DNA of 8,429 nucleotides, taken from contig CALCFH010000513.1 of the NCBI GenBank assembly GCA_937900215.1, positions 1 to 8,429 on the forward strand, written 5' to 3'. The stretch comes from an uncultured Cryomorphaceae bacterium (lineage in GTDB: Bacteria > Bacteroidota > Bacteroidia > Flavobacteriales > Schleiferiaceae). This document shows positions 6,581 through 8,429 of this stretch, piece by piece; the stretch's first letter is position 1, and every line of letters starts with the position of its first letter. The position numbers and the translations under genes were made by a program. The notes under the pieces are model-generated. The model was given only the letters and a program-made list of their open reading frames with translations. It ran no database searches and was not told the DNA's origin.

Positions 6581-7609
6581 ATGGAAATTGGAATAGACAG
6601 CTTTGCTGTATCCCCTCAAAAGAATGCCAAAAGAGATCCCAAAGCCGATGCACTGTCTATTGCAGAGCTCTTGGAGAGAATTGAATTTGCCGACGAAGTA
6701 GGTCTAGATTCCTTTGGCATTGGAGAGCATCATCGACGCGATTTTTTAGACTCTGCACCCACTGTGATTTTGGCCGCTGCTGCTACACGCACAAAAAACA
6801 TCCGGCTCAGAAGTGCCGTAAGCGTTTTAAGTGCTGCCGATCCAGTGCGCGTATTCCAAGAATTTGCAACGCTCGATCTCATTTCAAAGGGTCGTGCAGA
6901 AATAGTTGCAGGCCGTGGATCATTTACAGATGCTTTTCCACTCTTTGGCTTAGACCTTCGGAATTACGATGAGTTGTTCATTGAAAAACTAGAATTACTT
7001 CTAAAGATCAGAGAACATGAAAGCGTTTCTTGGTCTGGAAAATACAGAGCCTCTTTACTAAACCAAGCCATTTATCCAAGACCCTTTCAAGACCCTTTAC
7101 CCATTTGGATCGGTGTGGGAGGAACCCCTTCTTCCTTTGAAAGAGCGGGTAGGTTGGGATTGCCATTGATGGTTGCCGTAATTGGCGGTGAGACCCATCG
7201 CTTTAGACCCTTGGTAGATCTCTATCGCGAAGCAGGAGCCAAGGCGGGCCATGCTCCCGAAAAGCTTAGGGTAGGGCTTCATTCGCTTGGCTATGTGGCC
7301 GATACGAAAGAGAGGGCCTTAGATAATTTTTATCCTGGTTATGAGAAAATGATGAACCAAATTGCGAAAGAAAGAGCTTGGCCACCTACAAATAGAAATA
7401 GATTTGAATCTCAAACGGGAGAGTTGGGTGCCATTGTAATTGGGGATGCTAAAGAGGTAGCGGCAAAAATTATTCGGCACGGAGCGGCCTTGGGAGGAAT
7501 TTCAAGTTTCAGTTTTCAGATGGATATGGGCTTTACGCATACACAAGTTCTCGATGCAATAGAATTAATTGGAAAAGAAGTTGCCCCTTTGATTAAGCAA
7601 GCCGACTAG
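6581..7609 (+). CDS. LLM-class (bacterial luciferase-like) flavin-dependent oxidoreductase
   Basis: The 342-residue protein is a TIM-barrel flavoenzyme of the luciferase-like monooxygenase superfamily. Visible signatures are the opening MEIGIDSFA, typical of the subfamily represented by PDB entry 2I7G; GEHH (48-51) at the end of the second strand; IRLRSAVSVLSAADPVRVFQ (about 74-93); the conserved SKGRAEIVAGRG (102-113); and PIWIGVGGTP (174-183) near the flavin phosphate site. Length fits the family (about 330-360). Such enzymes use reduced FMN and oxygen, or sometimes F420, to oxidise small organic substrates; the substrate here is unknown. The start ATG at 6581 follows an A8 tract and lies seven bases after the flavin reductase gene, suggesting a two-component reductase-oxygenase operon. 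No strong terminator follows the stop at 7609. Confidence 0.93.
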   Translation: MEIGIDSFAVSPQKNAKRDPKADALSIAELLERIEFADEVGLDSFGIGEHHRRDFLDSAPTVILAAAATRTKNIRLRSAVSVLSAADPVRVFQEFATLDLISKGRAEIVAGRGSFTDAFPLFGLDLRNYDELFIEKLELLLKIREHESVSWSGKYRASLLNQAIYPRPFQDPLPIWIGVGGTPSSFERAGRLGLPLMVAVIGGETHRFRPLVDLYREAGAKAGHAPEKLRVGLHSLGYVADTKERALDNFYPGYEKMMNQIAKERAWPPTNRNRFESQTGELGAIVIGDAKEVAAKIIRHGAALGGISSFSFQMDMGFTHTQVLDAIELIGKEVAPLIKQAD

Positions 7610-7989
7610 GCAGCACAGCTCTACTTTTACTTTCTACTATTCATTACATAGTTTAAATTCACTGGCTCATAAAGAAAGTGTGGAACGAGACGTTTGCAGC
7701 CAAAGAAATCAGCTAAAGAAGGTCTTGGTGTTTTTGATTTTGATATCGGTTAAGTAGAAAAGAGAAAAGAATATGTGCCAAGGAACTCATTCACTCGTCT
7801 ATTTCATTAGACTTATTCGGCTCTCTCCCTTATGACACTCTTTATTCATAGCTATAAACGATATTCAAGAGTAGACAAGAAATATGGATTCATTTATACC
7901 TCTTCGTTTAGCTCTTGAGACTGAATCAATTTACTTAGTAATACATGATAATGCCTTCCAACCCTACTCTGGATGTAAATCGGCCTCTA
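7610..7989. other. 380-base intergenic region without a recognised gene
   Basis: Both strands were read. The only plus-strand frame with an ATG of any length is a 37-codon one (7884-7997) that overlaps the end of the transporter gene and resembles nothing I recognise. No hairpin with a T tract, no TAnnTTTG box, no tRNA-like cloverleaf and no long repeat were found. The region separates two genes that converge, so terminators would be expected but none is obvious. Confidence 0.6.
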
Positions 7990-8429
7990 TTATTTAACTG
8001 TACTTTTAGTAATAATTCCGCTTAATTCACCTGGCTCGCCCATTAAAAAACCCCATGGCTTCAAAGAATCAAAGTGATCGAAAATGAGCTTAACAATGGC
8101 AACCAATGGAATGGATAAAAACATGCCTGGCACACCCCAAAGGATGCCTCCAGCAACTACAGCAAATACAGAGATGAGTGCATTCAGTTTCACTTTTGAA
8201 CCGAGTACTTTGGGAACAATCAGATTGTTATCGATAAATTGAATAACTCCATACAAGAGAATTACATAGAGAGCGTAGATGGGCGCTTTGGTTAACAAAG
8301 CAATGCCAGCAAAGAGCAACATAGTTATTAGACCTCCCAAATAGGGAATGAGGTTTAGCAGGCCACCAATGATTCCTAATACTACGGCGTATTCAATTCC
8401 TAGCAACAATAATCCCGCAAAATCAAGTA
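7990..8429 (-). CDS. AI-2E family (PerM-like) transporter, C-terminal part (5' end outside window)
   Basis: The frame reads from the right window edge to TAA at 7992-7990. An internal TTG at 8409-8407 could be taken as a start, but the frame continues upstream as LDFAGL and belongs to the same membrane helix, so the gene is partial. The sequence shows the hallmarks of the family's C-terminal half: LGIIGGLLNLIPYLGG, a hydrophobic segment ITMLLFAGIALL, then YGVIQFIDNNLIVPKVLGSK with the conserved Q-x-x-[DE]-x-N-x-[IL]-x-P motif, followed by LNALISVFAVVAGGILWGVP and FLSIPLVAIVKLIFDHF. Members are inner membrane proteins of about 340-370 residues with eight or so helices; the family name comes from autoinducer-2 export, but many members move other solutes or ions (for example Na+/H+ antiport), so the substrate is not assigned. 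About 145 residues are present here. Confidence 0.93.
   Translation of the reverse strand, partial: LDFAGLLLLGIEYAVVLGIIGGLLNLIPYLGGLITMLLFAGIALLTKAPIYALYVILLYGVIQFIDNNLIVPKVLGSKVKLNALISVFAVVAGGILWGVPGMFLSIPLVAIVKLIFDHFDSLKPWGFLMGEPGELSGIITKSTVK

Noticed and set aside
7884..7997. 37-codon plus-strand frame starting MDSFIPLRLALE
   Set aside because: It overlaps the 3' end of the opposing transporter gene, resembles no known protein, and could easily arise by chance.

Overview
The window looks like chromosomal DNA from a member of the Bacteroidota, most likely of flavobacterial or cryomorphacean type. The reasons are a type IX secretion (T9SS) C-terminal sorting domain on the minus strand, two matches to the Bacteroidota -7 promoter box TAnnTTTG, A/T-rich tracts instead of Shine-Dalgarno sequences before start codons, a signal peptide ending in SSAQ, and moderately A+T-rich DNA. 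No tRNA, rRNA, CRISPR array, insertion sequence or phage gene was seen. The genus cannot be named from sequence alone.

Layout. (1) 1-387: the 3' end of a multi-pass membrane protein gene cut by the window edge. (2) 597-4150: an AraC-type regulator, then a large exported protein that joins a PDZ domain, a serine alpha/beta hydrolase and a beta-propeller with six Asp-boxes, then a 79-residue two-helix membrane protein. A long inverted repeat lies between regulator and hydrolase and argues for the downstream start of the hydrolase. (3) 4196-4221: a strong hairpin terminator between converging genes. (4) 4244-4558, minus: a 104-residue protein that is almost only a T9SS sorting domain behind a degraded-looking signal peptide. 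(5) 4790-5829: a Crp/Fnr-family regulator lacking its usual N-terminal helix and starting at TTG, then a four-helix membrane protein with a probable promoter of its own. (6) 6043-7609: a two-gene operon of an NAD(P)H:FMN reductase-like flavodoxin-fold protein and a luciferase-like (LLM) flavin-dependent oxidoreductase. (7) 7610-7989: 380 bases with no credible gene. (8) 7990-8429, minus: the C-terminal part of an AI-2E family (PerM-like) transporter that runs off the right edge.

How the genes may work together. The reductase and LLM genes form the clearest functional pair: the first could supply reduced FMN to the second, as in two-component flavin monooxygenases. The AraC regulator may control the exported hydrolase and the small membrane protein; this rests only on order and orientation. 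The sorting-domain protein and the short Crp-like gene both show signs of decay. The most unusual item is the PDZ-hydrolase-propeller architecture. No complete new multi-gene system can be demonstrated here.
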